Assembly: GCA_013813135.1 (NCBI GenBank)
Contig: JACCSF010000195.1
Span: 1 to 6,815 of the forward strand
Length of the DNA: 6,815 bases
From: Thermoleophilaceae bacterium
Lineage (GTDB): Bacteria > Actinomycetota > Thermoleophilia > Solirubrobacterales > Thermoleophilaceae
Reading direction: 5' to 3'
Positions 1-5,351 of the stretch are shown in pieces (within the stretch, counting starts at the first letter, position 1; each line of letters starts with the position of its first letter). The notes beneath the pieces are model-generated. The model was given only the letters and a program-made list of their open reading frames with translations, had not been told where the DNA came from and ran no database searches. A program made the translations under genes and the position numbers.

Positions 1-185
1 TAGCGTCCCTCCAGGTCGCGCCCGCGGCGCGGGCGTACCCCGCCGTGGTGGGCGACCCAGCGCGTGCCCTTCTTGCGGTAGGTGCCCGCCTCGAGGGCGG
101 CATCGTTTATGAACTCGCCGCGCTGCAGCGCGGCCCAGAACGGCTGAACGATCTCAGGAACCATCCGGTCAGTGAACGCGGGCAT
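1..185 (-). CDS. IS30-family transposase, N-terminal part (partial at window edge)
   Basis: Translation from the ATG at 185-183 gives 61 residues before the edge: it begins MPAFTDRMVPEIVQPFW, continues with AALQRGEFINDAALEAGTYR and ends GGVRPRRGRDLEGR. This is the usual N-terminus of actinobacterial IS30 transposases, a short helix-turn-helix-like region (about residues 12-45) followed by the basic linker before the typical GRYLSFxER segment. The last two bases in view (TA) fit the tyrosine of that segment. In-frame GTG (194) and TTG (191) codons lie just upstream and could be the true start. The DDE catalytic core is beyond the left edge, so activity cannot be judged. Assignment is by recognition of the N-terminal pattern. 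Confidence 0.7.
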   Translation of the reverse strand, partial: MPAFTDRMVPEIVQPFWAALQRGEFINDAALEAGTYRKKGTRWVAHHGGVRPRRGRDLEGR

Positions 186-232
186 CGGCAACACTCCAAT
201 CGTCGGGTGTTGCAATCACCGCAAGAACCCAA
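1..232 (-). mobile_element. IS30-family insertion sequence, 5' end only (runs off left edge)
   Basis: The left ~230 bases carry the beginning of an IS30-type transposase on the minus strand and, just upstream of it, a terminal-looking segment. Reading on the minus strand, the stretch at about 232-206 (GGGTTCTTGCGGTGATTGC, then AACACCC) resembles the ends of actinobacterial IS30 elements as I remember them; this is recollection, not a database match. The 7-bp arms GCAACAC (near 187-193) and GTGTTGC (near 207-213) form a short inverted repeat in the same leader. The opposite end, the second terminal repeat and any target duplication lie outside the window, so the exact border (about 221-234) is an estimate. 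The element abuts the degraded membrane-protein gene at 216-518 and probably truncated it. Confidence 0.6.
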
Positions 233-518
233 GGATGGTTGAGTAGTTGAAGGTGGCCAGGATCGCGATGGGGATCAGGAGGTCAGCAGGACCAGCACGA
301 GATGTAGACGGACCCCCAACCCGGTGATTGGAACTCCTCGCGCAGGCCCTCACCGTCGATCCCGAGCGGGATGCCGCGGCCCACAGCATCCGCGAAAGGG
401 CGTACGGGAGCGGTGTGAGCACAGCGACCCAAGTGATCCAGGTGATCCAGGTCATCCAGCGCGCCTCGGTGCCGGATGCCGTCCTGGCTGTATCAAGGGT
501 GGTGGTCGATGCGTTCAT
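216..518 (-). pseudogene. Small Trp-rich membrane protein gene, frameshifted and probably truncated by IS30
   Basis: The start ATG (518-516) overlaps the stop of the upstream nitroreductase gene as ATGA. The N-terminus is polar, then comes a hydrophobic stretch with a W-x2-W-x2-W motif (MTWITWITWVAV), then PLPYALSRMLWAA. The sequence then needs three frame corrections: one base missing near 374 restores GIPLGIDGEGLREEF and PGWGSVYI; a second near 300-302 restores LVLVLLTS; a third near 278 restores LIPIAILATFNYST. The three losses together return to the first frame, which ends at a TGA (218-216) that already lies in the IS30-like end. The family is a small actinobacterial membrane protein of unknown function (pattern PYALSRLLWAAGIPLG); a related copy lies at 4423-4635. 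Either the gene is a decayed remnant or the assembly has base-loss errors here. Confidence 0.65.
433..459. repeat. Three tandem 9-bp units inside membrane-protein gene
   Basis: GTGATCCAG occurs at 433-441 and 442-450, followed by the one-mismatch unit GTCATCCAG at 451-459. On the minus strand these units encode the W-I-T/W-M-T repeat at the start of the first hydrophobic segment. The paralogue at 4423-4635 has W-I-F-W-V-S-W at the same place without the DNA repeat, so the tryptophan spacing is the conserved feature and the tandem DNA repeat is local. Confidence 0.8.
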
Positions 519-1105
519 GCCGATGCCTTTTCGTGTGCCATCACGTAGTGGGTCGAACTGGTGCAGCGGAAAGCCCGCGCGGGCTGTGGCGTGAGGGCTA
601 CGACGGGCAGGCGCCGTGTCGTCTGGCGTTGGTAGTGCTCGACTGGGGAGACGGCCCCGAAGCGCCGCCAGAGTCGGTCGCGGCGGGAGCCCTCGATGAC
701 GGTTGGGGTGACCGGGCGGCGGAGGCCCTCGACAATCGCGACCCCCTCGCCGGCCGCTCGGAGGTTCAGCCACCAGGCGGGCGTTTGGTCGGCGCCGGCG
801 TTGGCGGGCACGACGACGAGGTCGTCGCCGTCGGCGAGGTAGACAAGCGGTGCGGCGTACGGGCGGCCGCTGCGCCGCCCGATGGTCTCGAGCAGCAGGA
901 CCGGGGCGCCGAACCAGCGCGCGGCCAGGTATCCGCGCGTGCCGCGAACCAGCGCGGCATGCGCCACGGTCAGCTGGCGAGTCGCGCGTGGGTGTCGTCG
1001 CGCGAGGCGGCTCAGCGGGACCGGCGCCCCGGGCAGATCGCGGGTCCTTGGCAAGGTCGCGCCGGGCGGCACGCAGCCTCTCGGCGCGGACGTCTCAACG
1101 GCCAC
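515..1105 (-). CDS. Deazaflavin (F420)-dependent nitroreductase-family protein
   Basis: The 196-residue reading frame matches the Ddn-type family, split-barrel proteins that use reduced F420 or bind flavin/quinone. Visible landmarks are FGAPVLLLETIGRRSGRPY at about 65-83, APLVYLADGDDLVVVPANAG at 85-104, PAWWLNLRAAGEGVAIV at 109-125 and a YQRQTTRRLPVVALTPQP tail at 148-175. The last ~21 residues extend beyond the usual family end. The GTG start at 1105 overlaps the 3' end of the NDH-2 gene by 11 bases; another in-frame GTG at 1072 would trim the arginine/proline-rich leader and cannot be excluded. The stop TGA (517-515) overlaps the next ATG as ATGA, indicating translational coupling. It is second in the operon led by NDH-2. 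The exact substrate is unknown; members reduce nitro compounds, quinones or enones. Confidence 0.82.
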   Translation of the reverse strand: MAVETSAPRGCVPPGATLPRTRDLPGAPVPLSRLARRHPRATRQLTVAHAALVRGTRGYLAARWFGAPVLLLETIGRRSGRPYAAPLVYLADGDDLVVVPANAGADQTPAWWLNLRAAGEGVAIVEGLRRPVTPTVIEGSRRDRLWRRFGAVSPVEHYQRQTTRRLPVVALTPQPARAFRCTSSTHYVMAHEKASA

Positions 1106-2500
1106 CGGCCACCGCCTGCTCGCGATCGGTCCGGCGCTCTGGTTCGGCCTGTCGCGAGATGGGCTCGGCGTGCGTGCCGGGCAGCTGGGTGTGGGGGCCC
1201 TGGCCGGTGATCAGCCGCGCGCCTCGCCCGCGGGTCAGGAAGCTCGCGCTCCAGCGGATGAACACCAGCAGCCGGTTCTGGAGGCCAACCAGGTAGAAGA
1301 GGTGGACGAAGAGGTACGCGAGCCAGGCGAGGGTCCCGCTGAGCCGCAGGCCCTTGAGGTCGACCACTGCCTTGAGCCGGCCGATCGTGGCGACGTTGCC
1401 CTTGTCGATGTAGCGAAACGGCGGGCGCACGCTGCCCTTCAGCCGTGCCCGGATGGCCTTGGCCGCATAGCGGCCTTCCTGCATGGCGGTGGGCGCCACT
1501 CCGGGAAGCGGCTGCGGGTGTCCCTGGGCGTCGTGGACCTGAACCATGTCTCCCAGCGCGAACACCTCGGGGTGAGCGGGCAGCGTCAGGTCGGGACCGA
1601 CCGCGACCCTGCCGGCGCGGTCGACGCTCGCGTCGGTGACCTCGCCGAGCATGCCGGCCAGGCTCGAGGCGCGCACCCCGGCGGCCCAGATGGCCGTGCG
1701 CGCGGGAATCCGCTCGACCCCGCCCTCGGGCGCTTGAACGGTCACCGACCGCGAGTCGAGATCGACGACGGCGCGGTCGAAGACCGGCGTGACGCCGAGG
1801 CGCTCGAGGGCGCGGGCCGCGCGCGCTGAGAGCCGCTCCGGGAAGCCGGTGAGGACGCGGTCGGCGGCCTCCACGAGCAGGATCGTCGCCCCGCTCGGAT
1901 CGATGTTCCGAAAGTCGCGGCGCAGCGTCTCGTGCGCAATCTCCGCGATCTGGCCCGCCATCTCGACGCCAGTCGGACCGCTGCCGACCACCACGAACGT
2001 CAACCAGGCTCGCCGGCGGTCGGGATCGGGCTCGACCTCTGCCGCCTCGAATGCGGTCAGGATCCGTGCGCGGATCTCGGTCGCGTCCTCCAGCGTCTTC
2101 AGACCGGGCGCCAGCGTCTCCCACTCGTCGTGGCCGAAGTAGGCATGGCGGGCGCCGGCCGCCACCACGAGCGTGTCGTAGTCGATCCCGGCGTCCCCGT
2201 CCTCGTTGGCGGACCGGCCAAGCAGCACGCGCCGACCTCGAGATCGAATCCGGACACCTCGCCGAGCACGACCCGGGCGTTTCGCTGGCGCTTGAGGATC
2301 CCGCGCAGCGGCGAGGCGATCTCCCCGGGCGACAGCGCACCCGTGGCCACCTGGTAGAGCAGCGGCTGGAAGAGGTGAAAGTTCCGGCGATCCACCAAGG
2401 TCACCTCGACCGGCGCGCGGCGCAGACCCCGCACCGCCTGCAGACCGCCGAAGCCTCCGCCGATGACGACCACGCGATGAGGACGATCTGATGGGTTCAT
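1095..2500 (-). pseudogene. ndh: Type II NADH:quinone dehydrogenase (NDH-2), one apparent frameshift
   Basis: NDH-2 is a single-chain, non-proton-pumping membrane flavoprotein passing electrons from NADH to quinone. The first frame from ATG 2500 gives the FAD motif VVVIGGGFGGLQAV, then NFHLFQPLLYQVATGALSP, up to FDLE. It then needs one base restored near 2236 (the C pair at 2236-2237) to continue as GRRVLLG. The second frame carries the NADH motif VVVGSGPTGVEMAGQIAE, the WAAGVRAS segment, the second FAD motif VFALGDM, the quinone-site-like segment APTAMQEGRYAAK, and a C-terminal membrane-binding part with WLAYLFVHLFYLVGLQNR and RLITG. The corrected length is about 468 residues, slightly above typical NDH-2. 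Because the protein is well conserved on both sides of the shift, a sequencing error is as likely as a real mutation. An AGGAG-type ribosome site at 2507-2512, 6 bases from the ATG, supports the start. Confidence 0.85.
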
Positions 2501-2505
2501 GACGC

Positions 2506-2512
2506 TCTCCTC
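2506..2512 (-). promoter_or_regulatory. Ribosome binding site of NDH-2
   Basis: On the minus strand GAGGAGA ends 5-6 bases before the ATG at 2500. This is a near-ideal Shine-Dalgarno sequence, and it fixes the start of the NDH-2 gene just inside the operator region. Confidence 0.75.
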
Positions 2513-2514
2513 TT

Positions 2515-2543
2515 CGTTGCCATACATAGCTGTATGGAGTACC
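2515..2543. repeat. Exact 29-bp repeat, copy 1 (contains operator 1)
   Basis: Positions 2515-2543 are identical to 5323-5351 and include the first palindrome plus flanking CGTTG and AGTACC. The identity stops where copy 1 runs into the second palindrome. The flanks on both sides differ, so this is a short conserved promoter module rather than part of a long duplication. Confidence 0.85.
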
Positions 2544-2559
2544 ATACACGACTGTATGG
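2520..2559. promoter_or_regulatory. Tandem operator: two 18-bp palindromes between divergent genes
   Basis: CCATACATAGCTGTATGG (2520-2537) and CCATACACGACTGTATGG (2542-2559) are two inverted repeats with identical 7-bp arms and 4-base centres, separated by AGTA. The four half-sites begin at 2520, 2531, 2542 and 2553, exactly 11 bp apart with alternating orientation. The middle pair also forms a palindrome, TATGG-AGTA-CCATA. This geometry fits cooperative binding of two dimers on one helix face, as with many TetR-family repressors. The sites lie ~20 bp upstream of the NDH-2 start and ~80 bp upstream of the flavoprotein start, so they can control both. No regulator gene is visible, so the protein family is inference. 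Confidence 0.8.
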
Positions 2560-2622
2560 CCGATGGCGACCCCGGAACAAGGAAACACCTCTTGCCTACG
2601 GACTACCGGGCGAGCCCGACAC

Positions 2623-2627
2623 GAGGT
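2623..2627 (+). promoter_or_regulatory. Ribosome binding site deciding the GTG start of the flavoprotein
   Basis: GAGGT at 2623-2627 lies 8 bases before GTG 2636-2638. The alternative in-frame ATG at 2534 lies inside the operator and would add 34 residues without similarity to the family, so GTG 2636 is preferred. Confidence 0.55.
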
Positions 2628-2635
2628 CTCGCTGC

Positions 2636-4378
2636 GTGAGTCCCGTCGAGGCACGGCGCACGGCCGCCAGCGTCTTGGTGATCGGCACCGGGGCGGCGGG
2701 CCTGCGGGCGGCGATCGAGGTGGCCGAGCAGGGCGTGCAGGTGCTGTGCGTGGGCAAACGCCGGCGCGATGACGCGCACAGCGTGCTGGCTGCCGGGGGT
2801 ATCAACGCCGCGCTGGGGACGATGGATTCGGAGGACAGCTGGCAGACCCACGCCGCCGACACGCTGACCGAGGCCTACGGGCTCGCCGACCCGCGCACCG
2901 TCGAGCTGCTCTGCCGCGAGGCGCCGGCCGCGATCGAGGACCTGGTGCGCTACGGCGCGCAGTTGGCCCGCGAGGAGGACGGGCGGCTCACGCAGCGCTT
3001 CTTCGGCGCCCACCGTTGGCGTCGCACCTGCTTCGCGGGCGACTACACCGGCCGCGAGATGCAACGGGCGCTCGTCGGCCGCGCGGCCACGCTCGGGGTG
3101 GAGATTCGCGATGACGTCTACGTCACTCGCCTGCTCGTCCACGACGGGCGGGTGTTTGGTGCCTACGGCTTCGATGTCGAGGACGGCAGCCGCTGGGTGA
3201 TCCTGGCCGACGCGGTCGTCCTCGCCGCCGGCGGCCACACTCGCATCTGGCGCCGCTCGACCTCCCGCCGCGACGAGAACACCGGCGACGCCACGCGCCT
3301 GGCGGTCGAGGCCGGCTGCCGGTTGCGCGACATGGAGCTCGTCCAGTTCCACCCGACCGGGATGGTGTTCCCGGAGCAGTCGGCGGGGATGCTGGTGACC
3401 GAGGCGGTGCGGGGCGAGGGCGGAGTCCTGCGCAACGCGGCCGGCGAGCGCTTCATGGCGCGCTACGACCCCGAGCGGCTGGAGCTCTCGACGCGTGACC
3501 GCGTGGCCCTCGCCGGCTACACCGAGATCGCCGAGGGCCGGGGAACCGAGCACGGCGGGGTGCTGCTCGACGTCTCGCATCTCGACCGCGATGTCGTTCT
3601 GAGCCGGCTGCCGCGCATGTACCGCCAGTTCGTCGACCTGGCCATGCTCGACATCACCAAGACGCCCATGGAGGTGGCCCCGACGGCGCACTACTCGATG
3701 GGCGGCGTCTGGGTCGACGCGGAGACGCATGCCACCGACGTCGAAGGGCTCTACGCGGTCGGGGAATGCGCGACCGGCGTGCACGGCGCCAACCGCCTCG
3801 GCGGCAACTCGCTGGCTGAGTGCATGGTCTTCGGCCGGATCGTCGGCGCCGAAGCCGCGCGCTGGTCGACGGGGCTCGATCTGCAGGCGCGAGACCGCGC
3901 GACGATCACCGCCGCGCGCGAGGAGGTCGACGAGCTGCTCTCCCGCCGTGGCGAGCAGCTCGCGCGCCCACTCCAGCGTGCGGTGCGCGACCTGATGTCC
4001 GAATGCTGCGGGGTGGTGCGCTCCGAGGGCAGGCTGCGCGAGGGTTTGAAACGCCTCGACCAGGTTTCAGATCGAGCTCAGGCGGTAGACGTCCGGCCCG
4101 ACATCGCCGGCTACGACGATCTCGTCCACGCGTTCGACCTGCACGGCACGCTGGTCGCCGGCCTGGCCACTCTCCAGTGCGCGCTGGAGCGGCGCGAGAC
4201 GCGCGGCGCGCACAACCGATCCGATTTTCCCGACCAGAACCCGGAGCTGCGCGCCAACCTCGTGTGGACACCGGGCGGCGCCGTCGCGCGAGAGCCGATC
4301 CCGGACCCGTCGGCCGAGATTGCGGCGCTGGCAAGCGGGCCAGAAGCGGTCGACCTGGAAGGCCGCCTGCTCGAGTAA
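2636..4378 (+). CDS. Fumarate reductase/succinate dehydrogenase-type flavoprotein subunit, without visible partner subunits
   Basis: The product is 580 residues from GTG 2636, the normal length of SdhA/FrdA. The FAD-binding fold starts with VLVIGTGAAGLRAA (about 13-26). H48 in DAHSVLAAGGINAAL matches the histidine that holds FAD covalently in complex II. By motif alignment, H239 (QFHPTG), E256 (TEAVRGEGG), R287 (STRDRVA), H352 (TAHYSMGGV) and R387 (GANRLGGNSL) match E. coli FrdA H232, E245, R287, H355 and R390, so the dicarboxylate site looks intact. Q120 in QRFFG and HPTG rather than HPTA favour fumarate/succinate chemistry over L-aspartate oxidase (NadB), the main alternative. There is no signal peptide, and no SdhB-like or SdhC/D-like gene lies next to it. 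It is divergent from NDH-2 across the tandem operator and convergent with the operon at 4423-5305. Confidence 0.85.
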   Translation: MSPVEARRTAASVLVIGTGAAGLRAAIEVAEQGVQVLCVGKRRRDDAHSVLAAGGINAALGTMDSEDSWQTHAADTLTEAYGLADPRTVELLCREAPAAIEDLVRYGAQLAREEDGRLTQRFFGAHRWRRTCFAGDYTGREMQRALVGRAATLGVEIRDDVYVTRLLVHDGRVFGAYGFDVEDGSRWVILADAVVLAAGGHTRIWRRSTSRRDENTGDATRLAVEAGCRLRDMELVQFHPTGMVFPEQSAGMLVTEAVRGEGGVLRNAAGERFMARYDPERLELSTRDRVALAGYTEIAEGRGTEHGGVLLDVSHLDRDVVLSRLPRMYRQFVDLAMLDITKTPMEVAPTAHYSMGGVWVDAETHATDVEGLYAVGECATGVHGANRLGGNSLAECMVFGRIVGAEAARWSTGLDLQARDRATITAAREEVDELLSRRGEQLARPLQRAVRDLMSECCGVVRSEGRLREGLKRLDQVSDRAQAVDVRPDIAGYDDLVHAFDLHGTLVAGLATLQCALERRETRGAHNRSDFPDQNPELRANLVWTPGGAVAREPIPDPSAEIAALASGPEAVDLEGRLLE

Positions 4379-4381
4379 CGG

Positions 4382-4406
4382 GAACGGCGCTTTGGCGTCG
4401 CCGTTC
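4382..4406. terminator. Hairpin between convergent genes
   Basis: GAACGGCG (4382-4389) pairs perfectly with CGCCGTTC (4399-4406) across a 9-base loop, immediately after the flavoprotein stop and before the 3' end of the facing operon. No clear T-run follows on either strand, so it may be a weak or bidirectional terminator or an RNA-stabilising stem. Confidence 0.5.
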
Positions 4407-4414
4407 GCCGCCGA

Positions 4415-4430
4415 CACGGTGCTCACCGTG
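4415..4430. repeat. Perfect 7-bp-arm palindrome overlapping gene end
   Basis: CACGGTG-CT-CACCGTG spans 4415-4430 and includes the TGA stop (4425-4423) of the small membrane-protein gene. It could help end transcription of one or both convergent units. The 2-base centre is tight for an RNA hairpin, so a protein site is an alternative. Confidence 0.4.
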
Positions 4431-4635
4431 TCTCCCCTTCGGTGCGCCGCGCGACCTCTCGGAGCAGGTCACGGCGAATGAGACCCGAGCCCGCGCGGAT
4501 CGCCAGCCAGCCAACCGGAATGCCCGCGGCCCACAGGACGCGCGACAGGCTGTAGGGAATCGGCGCGACGACCGCGACCCAGCTGACCCAGAAGATCCAG
4601 TCGCGCTTGGCCAGGTGCGCGGCCTCGCCGCTCAT
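4423..4635 (-). CDS. Small Trp-rich membrane protein (second copy)
   Basis: The 70-residue product has the segment RDWIFWVSWVAVVAPIPYSL followed by SRVLWAAGIPVGWLAIRAG. It thus resembles the degraded copy at 216-518: about 21 of 32 aligned residues are identical from W-I-x-W to G-I-P-x-G. One or two membrane helices are expected around residues 13-47, followed by a basic cytoplasmic tail (LIRRDLLREVARR). The tail lacks the GID..LREEF..PGWGS part of the other copy, so this version is short, a variant, or itself truncated. The ATG at 4635 overlaps the stop of the NTF2-like gene as ATGA; an in-frame ATG six bases upstream (4641) is the alternative start. Function unknown. Its place at the end of an operon that shares the operator of the NDH-2 unit suggests a common role. 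Confidence 0.7.
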   Translation of the reverse strand: MSGEAAHLAKRDWIFWVSWVAVVAPIPYSLSRVLWAAGIPVGWLAIRAGSGLIRRDLLREVARRTEGETR

Positions 4636-5153
4636 CGGCATGAGCGGCTCGCAGCGGGCGCATGCTCGGGAACGCCGAGCGCTCGAAGACGCGCTTCGAA
4701 CGCGAGAATCCGCTCGGTGTCCTCGAAGAAGTCCTCCTGCTCGACGATGCGCCCGAACCGGGTGCGCACGAGCAGCAGCGTCCGGTTGCGGTAGAGCAAC
4801 TCGCCGTCTGGACCGTAAGCGTGGTCGTCGAAACGGACGATCATCGTCAGCCGCCACGGCGGTCCCTGCACGAACAGCTCGGTGATCTCACCTTGCAGCC
4901 CGGCGCCGACGAAGTTGCGCAGGAACCGCTCGATCGCCGGCCGCCCGCGATGCTCTCCCGCCCAGCGGTGCTCGCCCTCGTTGAAGCGCAGCACCGCATT
5001 CTCGGCGTATCCCGACAGCAACGGCAGGTGGTCCCCTGCGTTGAGGGCGCGAACGTCTCGCCTGAGCTTGATGAGCAGCGCCCGGTGCAGCAGCGGTCGC
5101 GCGCACAGCGCAGCGGCCACTCCGAGAGCCAGCGTCGCGATAGGGGCGCTCAT
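4632..5153 (-). CDS. NTF2-like (SnoaL-type) protein with N-terminal membrane anchor
   Basis: The product has 173 residues from ATG 5153, which overlaps the upstream stop as ATGA. Residues 4-20 (PIATLALGVAAALCARP) form a hydrophobic segment, probably a membrane anchor. The rest has the look of the NTF2-like cone fold: LRRDVRALNAGDHLPLLSGY and AENAVLRFNEGEH, the GRPAIERFLRNFV helix, then strands LTMIVRFDDHAY, LLYRNRTLLLVRTRFGRIVEQEDFFEDTERI. Such proteins bind small hydrophobic molecules, and some are enzymes (hydrolase, isomerase, cyclase). The conserved Asp/Glu-rich GRIVEQEDFFED strand is typical of this subgroup, but no catalytic assignment is possible. It lies between the SRPBCC-like fragment and the small membrane protein in one ATGA-coupled operon downstream of the 5328-5345 operator. 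Confidence 0.75.
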   Translation of the reverse strand: MSAPIATLALGVAAALCARPLLHRALLIKLRRDVRALNAGDHLPLLSGYAENAVLRFNEGEHRWAGEHRGRPAIERFLRNFVGAGLQGEITELFVQGPPWRLTMIVRFDDHAYGPDGELLYRNRTLLLVRTRFGRIVEQEDFFEDTERILAFEARLRALGVPEHAPAASRSCR

Positions 5154-5305
5154 TCCGGCGCCTGCTGGTCGCCGAGCTGGGTGCGCGTGGCTTGGGACCA
5201 CTGCGGCCACGTCGCACCGTTCCGGAGCAGGTCGTAGACGACGTGGGCTCGAGCGGGCGTCGCAGCGATGCGGTCGACGGTCTGAGATGCCATCACGTCG
5301 GTCAT
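5150..5305 (-). CDS. Short SRPBCC-like N-terminal fragment heading the operon
   Basis: The 51-residue frame starts MTDVMASQTVDRIAATPARA and continues HVVYDLLRNGATWPQWS. The segment resembles the first strand and helix of SRPBCC/polyketide-cyclase proteins (T-V-x-R-I-A-A-x-P-x-x-V-Y-D-L-L with the W-P-x-W-S turn), but it stops after 13 unrelated residues where the family runs to ~150. It is therefore a truncated gene or a small leader whose translation feeds the NTF2-like gene: its TGA (5152-5150) overlaps that ATG as ATGA. A GGAGGT lies 12 bases before the ATG, longer than ideal. The ATG at 5335 in the same frame lies inside the operator and is unlikely. A 96% identical copy of its 5' part is at 6181-6306. 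Confidence 0.6.
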   Translation of the reverse strand: MTDVMASQTVDRIAATPARAHVVYDLLRNGATWPQWSQATRTQLGDQQAPE

Positions 5306-5319
5306 TTCGCAGCTCGCAC
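5194..5319. repeat. 126-bp diverged direct repeat, copy A
   Basis: Positions 5194-5319 match 6181-6306 (offset 987) with five mismatches, at 5198, 5212, 5263, 5266 and 5273, about 96% identity. It covers the start codon, 14 bases of leader, and 36-37 codons of the SRPBCC-like N-terminus. Similarity ends sharply on both sides: in this copy the operator and a good ribosome site follow, in the other they do not. Confidence 0.85.
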
Positions 5320-5322
5320 CTC

Positions 5323-5351
5323 CGTTGCCATACATAGCTGTATGGAGTACC
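5323..5351. repeat. Exact 29-bp repeat, copy 2 (contains operator)
   Basis: Identical to 2515-2543. It sits between the DUF2867 gene end and the SRPBCC-like fragment. Confidence 0.85.
5328..5345. promoter_or_regulatory. Operator of the NTF2-like operon, same as at NDH-2
   Basis: CCATACATAGCTGTATGG is identical base for base, including the 4-base centre, to the palindrome at 2520-2537. It lies 23 bp upstream of the ATG at 5305. The second palindrome of the NDH-2 promoter is absent here and is replaced by a different sequence, so this promoter may be less tightly controlled. Confidence 0.75.

Noticed and set aside
882..1829. Open frame of 315 codons on the plus strand
   Set aside because: It lies opposite the conserved NDH-2 and nitroreductase frames; its peptide is a low-complexity Arg/Ala/Gly-rich shadow typical of GC-rich antisense frames.
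1012..2340. Open frame of 442 codons on the minus strand in the third frame of NDH-2
   Set aside because: Arginine/proline-rich without family motifs; the other two minus frames carry the NDH-2 sequence.
2534..2635. ATG 2534 as the start of the flavoprotein gene
   Set aside because: It lies within the operator, lacks a ribosome site, and adds 34 residues not expected in the family; GTG 2636 has GAGGT at a good distance.
2603..3784. Open frame of 393 codons opposite the flavoprotein gene
   Set aside because: Antisense shadow; the plus strand encodes a complete conserved flavoprotein with all catalytic motifs.
2636..4378. L-aspartate oxidase (NadB) as the identity of the flavoprotein
   Set aside because: HPTG instead of HPTA, and Gln (Q120) in the QRFFG segment where NadB has Glu, favour the fumarate/succinate class; not fully excluded without phylogeny.
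3820..4794. Plus-strand open frame of 324 codons running from the flavoprotein into the convergent operon
   Set aside because: Low-complexity Arg/Ala-rich product spanning a convergent gene boundary and a hairpin; not a plausible gene.
5306..5335. ATG at 5335-5333 as the start of the SRPBCC-like fragment
   Set aside because: It is part of the operator palindrome and would place the GGAGGT inside the coding region.
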